Source: Musa acuminata AAA Group
Taxonomy: Eukaryota; Streptophyta; Magnoliopsida; Zingiberales; Musaceae
Direction: 5' to 3'
Length of the DNA: 64,000 nt
Assembly: GCF_036884655.1 (NCBI RefSeq)
Contig: NC_088340.1
Coordinates: 29,824,501 to 29,888,500 of the forward strand
In this document: one piece after another, positions 24,109 through 34,004 of the stretch
Numbering within the stretch: position 1 is the stretch's first letter
How the letters are laid out: each line of letters opens with the position of its first letter
Position numbers and translations under genes: made by a program
Notes under the pieces: model-generated
The model's database searches: none
Told to the model about the DNA's origin: nothing
Seen by the model: only the letters and a program-made list of their open reading frames with translations

Positions 24109-25606
24109 TGCTAGTCATAAGTGCCCAGCAAGCCAATCACGTGAGTGATGGCACGTGTGACTTGATACAGAATCTTTTTGCTTATTATATTTTGGCGTAT
24201 ATCACTTTATAACTATTGCATAAATGCATATATATTGTGATGTCCTTGGATTTGTGCAATGGGAATCGGATCGTGATGAGATCACGATAATGAGATCGAT
24301 TCACCTTTAAACACATATCCTAAATAATCCCGGTCATAGGTTACTCGAGAGGGATATCGTGATAACCGGATAGACTGGTGTGCTGTATACCCGTCCATAT
24401 GATGGATGCAGCTGGTCTCATAGCTGCTCGTGTAGGGACACTAGGGATACAGTACAGGTGCTCATTGGAGAATGAGTTCACTGATTGATCCGCTTACGGA
24501 ATGCTGGATGGTTGATGATGCCTTATTGTCAGACAACGATTCCGTAGTCCTAGTGGTGTATCTGGTTCTTAGACTTGAGACACCAAGGATGTCCTGTATG
24601 AGTGCTCCACTCTTTGATACCAGACTTATAGGTTTGGCTGTTCCCAGATCTAGTACAGCTGGTCATTGGGAGTGGTAGTCGACCTTACGAGGGCTATTGA
24701 GTGTCGATAGAGGATCATCCACTCTCGGTATCATGAGAGGAATATCCCATGTGTTCTTGCTCAGACAAATCCCTGGCCAGGGTCATTCGGGTTGAGAGAG
24801 AAAGAGTTCTCCGGGAGAATCCGATTAGAGCGAGACTCGAGTAGAAACCGTATGGGTCTGACAGCACCATGCTCGATATACGGTCTCTGGGATATTAGAT
24901 GGATGAGGGACTATAGGTACATGGTAACTGAGGACAGACAGGTCCAATGGATTGGATTCCCCTGTATCGTCTGGGGACTACGGCGTAGTGGCCTAGTACT
25001 TCCGTAGTCGATGAGTCGAGTGAATTATTACAGAGATAATAATTCACTGAGTTAGAAGGAGTTCTGACAGGTATGACTCACGGCCAGCTCGATATTGGGC
25101 CTAGAGGGTCACACACATATGGTAGGCATTGCGATGAGTAGAGGTTCGGATATGAGATATCCGACGGAGCCCTTGTCTTATTGGATGCAGATCCAATACC
25201 CACTAGGGAAAGGACCCATTAGGGTTTTGACACGGGATCTCTATAAATAGGAGGGATTCACAGCCTCATAGGCTAGAGTCTTTGCTTGCCCTTCCTATTC
25301 TCCTCTCCCTCTCCACCTCAGAGTAGGCCTGGAGTTTTGAGGAGCGTCGTCGCAACCCTGCTGTGTGGATCACCGCTAGAGAGGAGGACGCTTGACCTCC
25401 TTCACCCTCTCCTAAGGATCTGCAAGGAAACAGGGATATACGATCTCCCTAGGTAACACAATCTCTATACGCAGTTTTGTGTTTTTGCGGATTTTGCGCA
25501 CCAATCTTCGCACGACGATGAACATCTTTTTGGGAATCGGGGATTTTTGTTTTCTTGTTCTTCCGCTGCGCATATGATGTCGCCCCCCCCCTATGATTTC
25601 CCAACA
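24109..25606 (+). repeat. 5' LTR of element A
   Basis: It begins TGCTAGTCATAAG and ends TTTCCCAACA. A clear TATA box (TATAAATA, 25242-25249) predicts transcription from about 25275, leaving roughly 330 bp of R plus U5. It differs from the 3' LTR near 24356, 24622, 24642, 24698, 24758 and 25585, and has CATAGGCT that the other copy lacks. Confidence 0.95.
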
Positions 25607-25607
25607 G

Positions 25608-25620
25608 TGGTATCAGAGCC
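25608..25620 (+). other. Primer-binding site of element A
   Basis: TGGTATCAGAGCC, a perfect copia-type site for initiator methionine tRNA, lies one base after the LTR. Confidence 0.93.
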
Positions 25621-25739
25621 AGGTTGTTCGTGCGAATGATTGGTTTTGAACTGCGTATATTGTGTTTAGGAAGAATTTTGACGTCAAAATCGTTGACGCA
25701 AAAGCAAGGGCAGCAACAGTTGCTGCCCTCGATCTGCAT

Positions 25740-26285
25740 GCCTGCAGCCACCTGCAGCGGCACCCGCAGCCAGGCAGCACAGCGCCGGCGCATGCGCAAG
25801 CGATGTGCCTGCAGCAGCCGGCCGGCGGTCTGCTTGCAGCAGGCTTGCTGCTGGCGGGGCAGGCAACCCACGGGCAGAGGCGCCGCAGGGCAGCGGCGCC
25901 TGCCGCCGAAAGGAAGCGGCGCCTGCCGCCGCAGGGCAGCGACGCGCGACGCCTGCCGCCGCTGCTCCCGCGGGCGAAACCCCACCCCACAGGGGCGGCC
26001 GCCCGGCGGGACAGCACCGCCTGCGGAGGCAGCGACGCCCGAAGGGGGAGCCCACCTGTAGCGACGCCTGCCGCCGCTACTCCCGCGGGCGAAACCCCCC
26101 TCACAGGGGCGGCCGCCTAGCAGGACAGCACCGCCTGCGGAGGCAGCGGCGCCCGAAGGGGGCGCCCACCCGCAGCGGCGTCGCCGCCAGCGGGCGTGCC
26201 GCCTGCAGGCGAGGGCAGTGCCCTCGCCCCGCCGCACAGGCTCCGCCGGTAGGGTGGCGGCGACGGAAGCAGCAGAGGGAATTAG
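25740..26285 (+). other. GC-rich block in the leader of element A
   Basis: About 545 bp are very rich in GC and CpG, with internal near-repeats such as GCGACGCCTGCCGCCGCT and CCCGCGGGCGAAACCCC occurring twice, and GCAGGACAGCACCGCCTG-like stretches. Long frames are open on both strands, but they overlap, lack any recognisable domain and are not conserved with B. The block ends in GAATTAGGGTTTTGGG. Confidence 0.7.
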
Positions 26286-27052
26286 GGTTTTGGGCAAAAA
26301 GACAGTTTTGCCCCTGTGAATTTAAAAATTCCAGTTTCTATCTTTTGTCCAAATTACGAAAATACCCTTAGGAATTGAGAAATTCCCTATATATCCCTGA
26401 TTTCAGAAAATATTAATTAATTAAAAGGTTTAGTTGATTATTATTTTTATTATTATCTAGTAGTCCTACATGATGATGATTATTTATACATGTGATGTAT
26501 GATGAGTGGACGGATGATCATGGACCGTGTGATGTGTGTACTTGTGATTATTATTATTGAGGTCTGTGAACCTCCATTATATTTCTCGTTTATTGTCGGG
26601 CCTGCGTGCCTATGATTAAGTTGTAATCACATGAGGAGGCGCAGCGGGAGCGTGGAAGCCATAGCGGGACCCACGAGACGGACGATCGTGATGCATGGAG
26701 ATGCATCAAGATGTCGACGGAACCGACGAGGACGAGATGGACGATCACAAGGCATGGAGATGCACCGTTGCACACATAGATCTTGATGTGAGTGATTAGG
26801 CCTACTGGCTCGGGCCTAATCATATTAGGTTGTGGTCCATGATCATCTGGTGTGATTGCTTATACACATACTAGATATGTATATATATTTGCATGCGATG
26901 TAGATATATATTAAATATGTATGTGTGACATGTCATATTAGGAGACCAAATCATAGAAACATCTCTCGATAATATTAAGTCGGTAAACGTGAGGCAATTA
27001 GATTGACCCACGTGGCCTTCCATCGTTATGAGTAGGAACCGAATCCCGGTGT

Positions 27053-27364
27053 AGGTTGAGTTGGTCGAGTCCCTCGAGACTCACCTATATCGCGATTCGC
27101 TATCTTGCTTACGACATAGAGATGTCACCGGTGACCTGAGGGCATGATATGCTTGGTCGAGTCCCTCGAGGGTATATCATCAAATCAGACTCATCTTGTA
27201 ACGAAGGTGTTGACTTAACCGAGCATCATGGTTGGTCGAGTCCCTCGAGGCCATGGTGATTCGGAGGCCGAACAGGACGAGAATCACAAGGAGTTGTGAT
27301 CGGCAAGAGTTGTCTACCTTTTAGGCTTAGTGTGATTGGTCGAGTCCCTCGAGGTTACACTAAG
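27053..27364 (+). promoter_or_regulatory. Four-hairpin array with one shared core in the leader of A
   Basis: The 18-base core TTGGTCGAGTCCCTCGAG (first base varies) occurs four times, starting near 27061, 27153, 27232 and 27336. The core itself can pair TCGAG with CTCGA around TCC. Each core is enclosed by its own complementary arms: AGGTTGAG/ACTCACCT, ATGATAT/ATATCAT, CATGG/CCATG and CTTAGTGT/ACACTAAG. The arms differ in sequence but all pair. The array lies 190-500 bases before the gag start in the genomic RNA, a position suited to packaging or translation signals, but the function is unknown. Confidence 0.75.
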
Positions 27365-27549
27365 ACGCTGATTGGATCCTGATCCCCACTAGAAGTCTGC
27401 CGGAGACTTCCGTTTCACGTGCTGAGGGTGTCGCGTGACTCGTTAGTAAAATAGTGGGAGCATATTAAGATAGAAGTCCATATCTTGATAGTTTATTTCT
27501 TGCAAAATCTGCATGTTATTCATTTTTGCTACATCTTTATTTTCAGAAA

Positions 27550-30500
27550 ATGTCGCTTTCAAATCCCTTACGTGGCATACTTGATGTCAACCGCCTCACT
27601 GGTCCAAATTATACGGATTGGCTCCGTAACTTGAGAATTGTTCTCACAGCGGAGAAAATCGTGTACGTCCTTGATACAGTGATGCCTACGCCCGAAGAAG
27701 GGGCAAGCGAGGATGAGATCGCTCGCTACGTGAAGTACATTGATGACTCCACTCTTGCTCAGTGCTATATGTTGGGCTCTATGACTCCAGAGTTACAGAG
27801 ACAACATGAAAAGATGGATGCCAGATCCATTCTCCTACATGTCCGTAAATTGTTTGAGGAACAGGGAAGGACTCAACGATATGAGATATCCAAGAGCCTT
27901 TTCCGCGCTAGGATGACTGAGGGGACACCGGTTCAGAACCATGTCCTAAAGATGATTGAGTGGATAGAGAAACTCACAGGTCTAGGAATGGTCCTAGAGG
28001 ATAACTTGTGTGTGGACATTGTGCTTCAGTCCCTACCAGATTCCTTTTCACAGTTCATAATGAATTTTAATATGAACAAGCTTGAGGTGACTCTCCCAGA
28101 GCTCCTCAATATGTTGAGGGAGGCAGAGAGTACTATTAAGAAAGAGAAGCCAGTTCTCTACACTAGTGAGACCAGAAAGAAAAGGAAAGCAGAAAGGTCC
28201 CTTAAGAAGGGAAAGGGCAAGGGCAAACAAGGTAAAGCAAAGGTTGCTAAGAAAGATCCAACAAAGGACAAAGGCCAGTGCTTCCACTGTGGTAAAGATG
28301 GGCATTGGAAGAGAAACTACAAAGAGTACCTTGTAGAAAGGGCGAAACAAAAGCTTGATAAAGCTTCAAGTACATTCATGATCAGTCTCCATTTGTCAGA
28401 CTCTTATGATAACACATGGGTATTGGATACCGGTAGTGCTTATCATATATGCAATTCGTTGCAGGTTCTGGCAAGGCCTAGGAGACTAGAGAGAGGCGAG
28501 ATGGACCTCAAGATGGGTAATGGAGCAAAAGTTGCTGTATTAGCTGTTGGCGAGGTCGCCCTACATCTGCCTAGTGGAGCTTTTATTGCATTAGATGCAT
28601 GTTATTTTGTTCCTTCTATTATCAAAAACATTATCTCCATTTCATGTTTAACAGTTAGTGGATATAAATTTGTTTTTGAGAACAATGGTTGTTCGATATT
28701 ATTAGATGATAAGATCATCACGAAAGGAACATTGCATAATGGTTTATTTATGTTAGACACCACTCCACATATCATGAATGTAAATGTGTCCAAAAGGAAA
28801 CAAGATGAGTTGAACAGTGCATACCTATGGCATTGTAGGCTAGGTCACATCCATGAAAGAAGGATTCAAAAGTTGATAAATGATGGATATCTAGATCCAT
28901 TCGACTACGTGTCATATGCAACTTGTGAACCTTGCATTCGTGGAAAATTGACCAACTCTCCATTTAGTGGAACTCGAGAGAGAGCCACTGAGTTGTTGGA
29001 ACTCATACATAGTGATGTATGTGGACCCATGTCAACTTATGCCATTGGAGGTTACTCCTACTTCATTACATTTACTGATGATTTCTCAAGGTATGGATAT
29101 GTGTACTTAATGAAGTACAAGTCCGAGGCTTTTGAGAAATTCAGAGAGTATAGGAATGAGGTGGAGAACCAAACTGGAAAGAGTATCAAAACTCTTCGAT
29201 CAGATCGAGGAGGTGAATACTTAAGTACAGAGTTTACTCACTTCCTCAAGGACCATGGGATATTATCCCAATGGACACCTCCTTATACACCTCAGCTCAA
29301 TGGTGTCTCTGAAAGGAGAAATCGTACATTATTAGATATGGTACGGTCCATGATGAGTTTCGCTGACCTACCCATCTCATTCTGGGGATATGCCCTAGAA
29401 ACCGCAGCTTACCTTCTGAACAGAGTTCCAACTAAGTCGGTGGTGTCTACACCATATGAGATATGGAAAGGGAAGAAGCTTGATCTTAAAGTAGTTAAGA
29501 TTTGGGGCTGCTCTGCCCATGTTAAAAGACACAACCCCGATAAGTTAGAATCAAGGACAGGGCGATGTAAATTTGTGGGATACCCCAAGGAAACTTGTGG
29601 GTATTACTTCTATCATCTCGAGGACCAAAAGGTCTTTGTAGCTAAGAGAGCAGTGTTCCTTGAGAAGGAACACATTCTTGACGGAGACAGTGGGAGAATG
29701 ATAGAATTGAGCGAGGTTGGAGAACCAAGCTCAAGCACCACTCTACAGCCCGAGTCTGTTCAGGTATCTAATACACAAGTTTCAACTTTACGCAGGTCTG
29801 ATAGAGTATCCCATCCTCCTGAGAGATATGTGGGACATATTAGAGCAGAGGATGTAGAGGATATTGATCCTCAGACCTACGAGGAGGCTATTATGAGTAT
29901 AGACTCCGGGAAGTGGAAAGAAGCCATGAATTCTGAGATGGATTCTATGTACTCCAATAAGGTTTGGAACCTAGTTGATGCACCCAAAGGTATTGTACCC
30001 ATCGGTTGCAAGTGGATCTTTAAGAAAAAGATCGGAGTAGATGGAAAGGTAGAGACCTATAAAGCAAGGCTAGTGGCTAAGGGGTATCGTCAAAGGCAAG
30101 GTGTTGACTACGACGAAACTTTCTCACCCGTAGCAATGCTAAAATCCATCAGAATTCTATTGGCTATTGCAGCACACTATGATTATGAGATCTGGCAGAT
30201 GGATGTGAAAACCGCATTCCTCAACGGGAACCTGGAGGAGGAGGTGTATATGATGCAACCTGAGGGATTCGTGTCCAAGAACTGCCCAGATAAGGTGTGT
30301 AGGTTGCTTAGATCCATTTATGGACTAAAGCAAGCTTCCCGAAGTTGGAACATAAGATTTGATGAGGCAATCAGATCTTATGACTTCGTTAAGAACGAAG
30401 ATGAGCCTTGTGTATACAGAAAGGTAAGTGGGAGCGCTATTAGCTTTTTGGTGTTATATGTGGATGACATCCTCATCATTGGGAATGACATAGGAATGCT

Positions 30501-30690
30501 ATCCACAATAAAGACTTGGTTATCTAGACACTTCTCCATAAAGGACTTAGGGGAAGCATCCTATATCTTGGGGATTAGAATCTATAGAGATAGATCCAAG
30601 AGGATGCTTGGCTTGTCCCAGTCCAGGTACATAGAAACCATTGTCAAAAGGTTTGACATGAAAAACTACCAGAAGAAAGGGCAAACATGA
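27550..30690 (+). CDS. Gag-pol polyprotein of element A (Gag, protease, integrase, RT)
   Basis: From ATG 27550 (MSLSNPLRG) the frame runs 1046 residues. Gag with a UBN2-like region is followed by a Lys-rich stretch and a zinc knuckle reading [14 protein letters not shown] near 28282-28320. Its fourth ligand is Tyr instead of Cys. Protease is marked by [11 protein letters not shown] (28420-28455). The GAG-pre-integrase HHCC region reads HCRLGHIH with CEPC. Integrase shows [18 protein letters not shown] and SERRNRT. RT shows [12 protein letters not shown] and [11 protein letters not shown] (30457-30489). The frame ends KNYQKKGQT after a small deletion that shifts the frame just before the RNase H part. 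The ATG at 27526 is eight codons upstream, but the homologous B start supports 27550. Confidence 0.93.
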   Translation: MSLSNPLRGILDVNRLTGPNYTDWLRNLRIVLTAEKIVYVLDTVMPTPEEGASEDEIARYVKYIDDSTLAQCYMLGSMTPELQRQHEKMDARSILLHVRKLFEEQGRTQRYEISKSLFRARMTEGTPVQNHVLKMIEWIEKLTGLGMVLEDNLCVDIVLQSLPDSFSQFIMNFNMNKLEVTLPELLNMLREAESTIKKEKPVLYTSETRKKRKAERSLKKGKGKGKQGKAKVAKKDPTKDKGQCFHCGKDGHWKRNYKEYLVERAKQKLDKASSTFMISLHLSDSYDNTWVLDTGSAYHICNSLQVLARPRRLERGEMDLKMGNGAKVAVLAVGEVALHLPSGAFIALDACYFVPSIIKNIISISCLTVSGYKFVFENNGCSILLDDKIITKGTLHNGLFMLDTTPHIMNVNVSKRKQDELNSAYLWHCRLGHIHERRIQKLINDGYLDPFDYVSYATCEPCIRGKLTNSPFSGTRERATELLELIHSDVCGPMSTYAIGGYSYFITFTDDFSRYGYVYLMKYKSEAFEKFREYRNEVENQTGKSIKTLRSDRGGEYLSTEFTHFLKDHGILSQWTPPYTPQLNGVSERRNRTLLDMVRSMMSFADLPISFWGYALETAAYLLNRVPTKSVVSTPYEIWKGKKLDLKVVKIWGCSAHVKRHNPDKLESRTGRCKFVGYPKETCGYYFYHLEDQKVFVAKRAVFLEKEHILDGDSGRMIELSEVGEPSSSTTLQPESVQVSNTQVSTLRRSDRVSHPPERYVGHIRAEDVEDIDPQTYEEAIMSIDSGKWKEAMNSEMDSMYSNKVWNLVDAPKGIVPIGCKWIFKKKIGVDGKVETYKARLVAKGYRQRQGVDYDETFSPVAMLKSIRILLAIAAHYDYEIWQMDVKTAFLNGNLEEEVYMMQPEGFVSKNCPDKVCRLLRSIYGLKQASRSWNIRFDEAIRSYDFVKNEDEPCVYRKVSGSAISFLVLYVDDILIIGNDIGMLSTIKTWLSRHFSIKDLGEASYILGIRIYRDRSKRMLGLSQSRYIETIVKRFDMKNYQKKGQT

Positions 30691-31379
30691 ATATGATACC
30701 TTATGCCTCAGCAATAGGGTCTATCGTGTATGCCATGCTATGTACTAGGCCTGATATAGCGTATGCTCTGAGTGTCACGAGCAGGTATCAGGCGGATCCA
30801 GGCTTGGAGCACTGGAAAGCAATAAAGTGTATCCTTATGTACTTAAGAAGGACTAAGGATCTTTTGCTAGAATATGGAGGTAATAGCCTTAAGGTTGAAG
30901 GCTACACTGACTCAAGTTTTCAGTCTGATGTCGATGATAGCAAGTCGAATTCAGGGTATGTGTACACCTTGAATGGAGGAGCAGTGTGCTGGAAGAGTTC
31001 CAAGCAAGATACCACTGCTGACTCGACCACAGAGGCGGAGTACATTGCTGCATCAGATGCAGCAAAGGAGGGAGTCTGGTTGAAGAAGTTCATCACAGAT
31101 TTGGGAGTCGTGCCGGATAGTGAGGAGCCGATTTTCCTATATTGCGACAACAACGGGGCAATTGCTCAAGCGAAGGAACCTAGGTCTCATCAGAAATCTA
31201 AGCATGTTCTGAGGAGGTTCCACCTTATCAGAGAGATCGTGACCCGAGGAGATGTAGCAGTGGAAAGAGTTCCATCCGAAGATAACATTGCAGATCCACT
31301 AACAAAGCCATTGTCTCAGATTGTCTTTGAGCGTCACAGGGGTCTGATGGGGATCAGACACATAGGTGATTGGCTTTAG
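30669..31379 (+). CDS. RNase H part of pol of element A, in another frame
   Basis: Homology to the end of copia pol resumes at about 30669 (PEERANM) and runs to the stop at 31379. It includes [70 protein letters not shown] and DPLTKPLSQ. These are connection and RNase H motifs with the acidic residues D, E and D in place. The first ATG is at 30687, overlapping the previous stop by four bases. The frame change is caused by loss of the stretch normally lying between KNY and PEER. Without frameshifting this part would not be translated with the rest. Confidence 0.9.
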   Translation, partial: PEERANMNMIPYASAIGSIVYAMLCTRPDIAYALSVTSRYQADPGLEHWKAIKCILMYLRRTKDLLLEYGGNSLKVEGYTDSSFQSDVDDSKSNSGYVYTLNGGAVCWKSSKQDTTADSTTEAEYIAASDAAKEGVWLKKFITDLGVVPDSEEPIFLYCDNNGAIAQAKEPRSHQKSKHVLRRFHLIREIVTRGDVAVERVPSEDNIADPLTKPLSQIVFERHRGLMGIRHIGDWL

Positions 31380-31382
31380 GTC

Positions 31383-31393
31383 AAGTGGGAGAT
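31383..31393 (+). other. Polypurine tract of element A
   Basis: AAGTGGGAGAT directly precedes the 3' LTR. Confidence 0.9.
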
Positions 31394-32883
31394 TGCTAGT
31401 CATAAGTGCCCAGCAAGCCAATCACGTGAGTGATGGCACGTGTGACTTGATACAGAATCTTTTTGCTTATTATATTTTGGCGTATATCACTTTATAACTA
31501 TTGCATAAATGCATATATATTGTGATGTCCTTGGATTTGTGCAATGGGAATCGGATCGTGATGAGATCACGATAATGAGATCGATTCACCTTTAAACACA
31601 TATCCTAAATAATCCCGGTCATAGGTTACTCGAGAGGGACATCGTGATAACCGGATAGACTGGTGTGCTGTATACCCGTCCATATGATGGATGCAGCTGG
31701 TCTCATAGCTGCTCGTGTAGGGACACTAGGGATACAGTACAGGTGCTCATTGGAGAATGAGTTCACTGATTGATCCGCTTACGGAATGCTGGATGGTTGA
31801 TGATGCCTTATTGTCAGACAACGATTCCGTAGTCCTAGTGGTGTATCTGGTTCTTAGACTTGAGACACCAAGGATGTCCTGTATGAGTGCTCCACTCTTT
31901 GATACCAAACTTATAGGTTTGGCTATTCCCAGATCTAGTACAGCTGGTCATTGGGAGTGGTAGTCGACCTTACGAGGGCTATTGAGTATCGATAGAGGAT
32001 CATCCACTCTCGGTATCATGAGAGGAATATCCCATGTGTTCTTGCTCAAACAAATCCCTGGCCAGGGTCATTCGGGTTGAGAGAGAAAGAGTTCTCCGGG
32101 AGAATCCGATTAGAGCGAGACTCGAGTAGAAACCGTATGGGTCTGACAGCACCATGCTCGATATACGGTCTCTGGGATATTAGATGGATGAGGGACTATA
32201 GGTACATGGTAACTGAGGACAGACAGGTCCAATGGATTGGATTCCCCTGTATCGTCTGGGGACTACGGCGTAGTGGCCTAGTACTTCCGTAGTCGATGAG
32301 TCGAGTGAATTATTACAGAGATAATAATTCACTGAGTTAGAAGGAGTTCTGACAGGTATGACTCACGGCCAGCTCGATATTGGGCCTAGAGGGTCACACA
32401 CATATGGTAGGCATTGCGATGAGTAGAGGTTCGGATATGAGATATCCGACGGAGCCCTTGTCTTATTGGATGCAGATCCAATACCCACTAGGGAAAGGAC
32501 CCATTAGGGTTTTGACACGGGATCTCTATAAATAGGAGGGATTCACAGCCTAGAGTCTTTGCTTGCCCTTCCTATTCTCCTCTCCCTCTCCACCTCAGAG
32601 TAGGCCTGGAGTTTTGAGGAGCGTCGTCGCAACCCTGCTGTGTGGATCACCGCTAGAGAGGAGGACGCTTGACCTCCTTCACCCTCTCCTAAGGATCTGC
32701 AAGGAAACAGGGATATACGATCTCCCTAGGTAACACAATCTCTATACGCAGTTTTGTGTTTTTGCGGATTTTGCGCACCAATCTTCGCACGACGATGAAC
32801 ATCTTTTTGGGAATCGGGGATTTTTGTTTTCTTGTTCTTCCGCTGCGCATATGATGTCGCCTCCCCCCTATGATTTCCCAACA
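31394..32883 (+). repeat. 3' LTR of element A
   Basis: This 1490-bp copy is nearly identical to 24109-25606, lacking eight bases in the CCTCATAGGCTAGAG region. It ends CCCAACA and is followed by CAGAG, the second copy of the target duplication. Confidence 0.95.
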
Positions 32884-32888
32884 CAGAG

Positions 32889-33135
32889 CTCGAAGACCGA
32901 GCTCAGGCAGTGCCACCTCTCTGTCAGGGAGGTTGCACCGCCCAGTCTTGCTCGAAGACTGAGCTCAGGCGGTGCCACCTCTTTGTCAGGGAGGTTGCAC
33001 CGCCCAGTCTAGCTCGAAGACTGAGCTCAGGCGGTGCCACCTCCCGGCTGGGGAGGTTGCACCGCCCAGTCTCGCTGGGAGGCTTAGCCCAGGCGGTGCC
33101 ACCTCCTGGCCTAGGCGGTTGCACCTCCTGGTGCA
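32889..33135. repeat. Tandem GC-rich palindromes in the left LTR of C
   Basis: A unit of about 63 bp pairs GGCGGTGCCACCTC with GGGAGGTTGCACCGCC and is linked by AGTCTTGCTCGAAGACTGAGCTC. It is repeated about four times. The first members of the array lie before the A insertion (24062-24108). The partner array is at 38870-39175. Confidence 0.88.
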
Positions 33136-33988
33136 ATCAGGGTCCGAATGGTTAGTTCCATTCGGCCCAATTTCAGTCTTTCAGGGGCCCAATTGCCCCA
33201 AGATTAAGCCAATGGGATCACCTCCCATTTTTCAACTTAATCAACATACTAACTATGATTAAATCTAAGACAATTTCTGCAGCTTTGCTTCGGTGCGTCA
33301 ATCGCTTCTTCCAGCGAGTTTCCGGCGAACTTCCGTCGATCATCCGATGAACCCTCGGTGATGCTCCTGCGGACTTCCGGCAAACTCCTGGACTTTGCGA
33401 CGATCCACTTGGCAAGTTCTGACGAGCTTCGCTTGGCAAGCTTCTGGACTTCTCGGATCTGTTCTCGCAGAACCTCCGACGACCGTCCGAACTTCCATCG
33501 AACTCCCGAACTTCCAATGTGATCATAAACTTGACTCCGACGCAACTCCTGCTGCTTGTCTAACTTTCATCGTAGTTAATCCTGCACACTTAAAACAAAA
33601 ACTTCGATCGAGGCAATTAATCCTAAGCAATTAACCAAGTTGTCCGGCATGTCATTGGTCCCTCGACGCTTCGTCCGATTCTTCGGCGCATCGTCCTTTC
33701 CTGCAGCCTATTGCCCAATCGGCCAGTTGACTCTGTAACTCCGATATCCTTGGCACAATACCCGCTCTTCTTGGCTCGATGCCCGAGTCCATGGCCCGAA
33801 GCCTACTGTCGATACGTCGACCGATCCACCGGCCCGACGTCCAATCTTCTGACATGTTCCTCCGGCACAACATGATTTTCCTGCTTTAATTGTCTCATCC
33901 TGATCGAAGCATCCTGCGTCACTCAAAACACAGATTAAATCATACACATATATCAAGTAGTTTCATCATTAAAATACGAGATTCAACA

Positions 33989-34004
33989 ATCTCCCCCTTT
34001 TTTA
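33989..34004 (-). other. Terminal polypurine tract of element C
   Basis: Read on the minus strand AAAAAAGGGGGAGAT runs directly into the 3' LTR start TGTTGAATC. The same kind of tract ends E (60955-60967) and D (52532-52545). Confidence 0.88.

Larger units (their letters stand above)
24109..32883 (+). mobile_element. Element A: young full-length Ty1/copia retrotransposon
   Basis: A has LTRs of 1498 and 1490 bp (24109-25606 and 31394-32883), a perfect primer-binding site, a long leader, a long gag-pol frame, an RNase H frame and a polypurine tract. CAGAG occurs directly before and after it (24104-24108, 32884-32888). The LTRs differ by about six substitutions and one 8-bp indel by my count, so it is the most recent insertion in the window. 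It sits in the left LTR of C, and the uninterrupted site is preserved in the right LTR of C at 38911-38915. The lineage looks like Angela/Tork-type copia. One small frameshifting deletion in pol makes this copy probably non-autonomous. Confidence 0.95.
23067..33988 (-). repeat. 3' LTR of element C, split by element A
   Basis: The LTR consists of 23067-24108 and 32889-33988, about 2.14 kb in all, interrupted by A and one copy of its duplicated CAGAG. Its plus-strand start is TGTTAGGATCGAGAGC and its end is GAGATTCAACA. It aligns along its whole length with 37857-40037. A TATA box on the minus strand (CTATAAATACCCC) lies near 23994-24006. Confidence 0.92.

Noticed and set aside
25608..25620. 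tRNA-like match
   Set aside because: It is the 13-base primer-binding site complementary to a tRNA end, not a tRNA gene. No cloverleaf was seen anywhere in the window.
25449..26371. Long overlapping open frames on both strands (up to 282 codons) in the GC-rich leader of A
   Set aside because: High GC content keeps several frames open at once. No domain is recognisable and the B copy does not keep the frames.
33218..33545. Ser/Arg-rich minus-strand frames in the C LTR, repeated at 39267-39594
   Set aside because: They lie inside the LTR, overlap each other in two frames, and similar frames in D (51714-52007, 57601-57894) follow from shared LTR sequence with repeated CTTCCGGCGA-like words.
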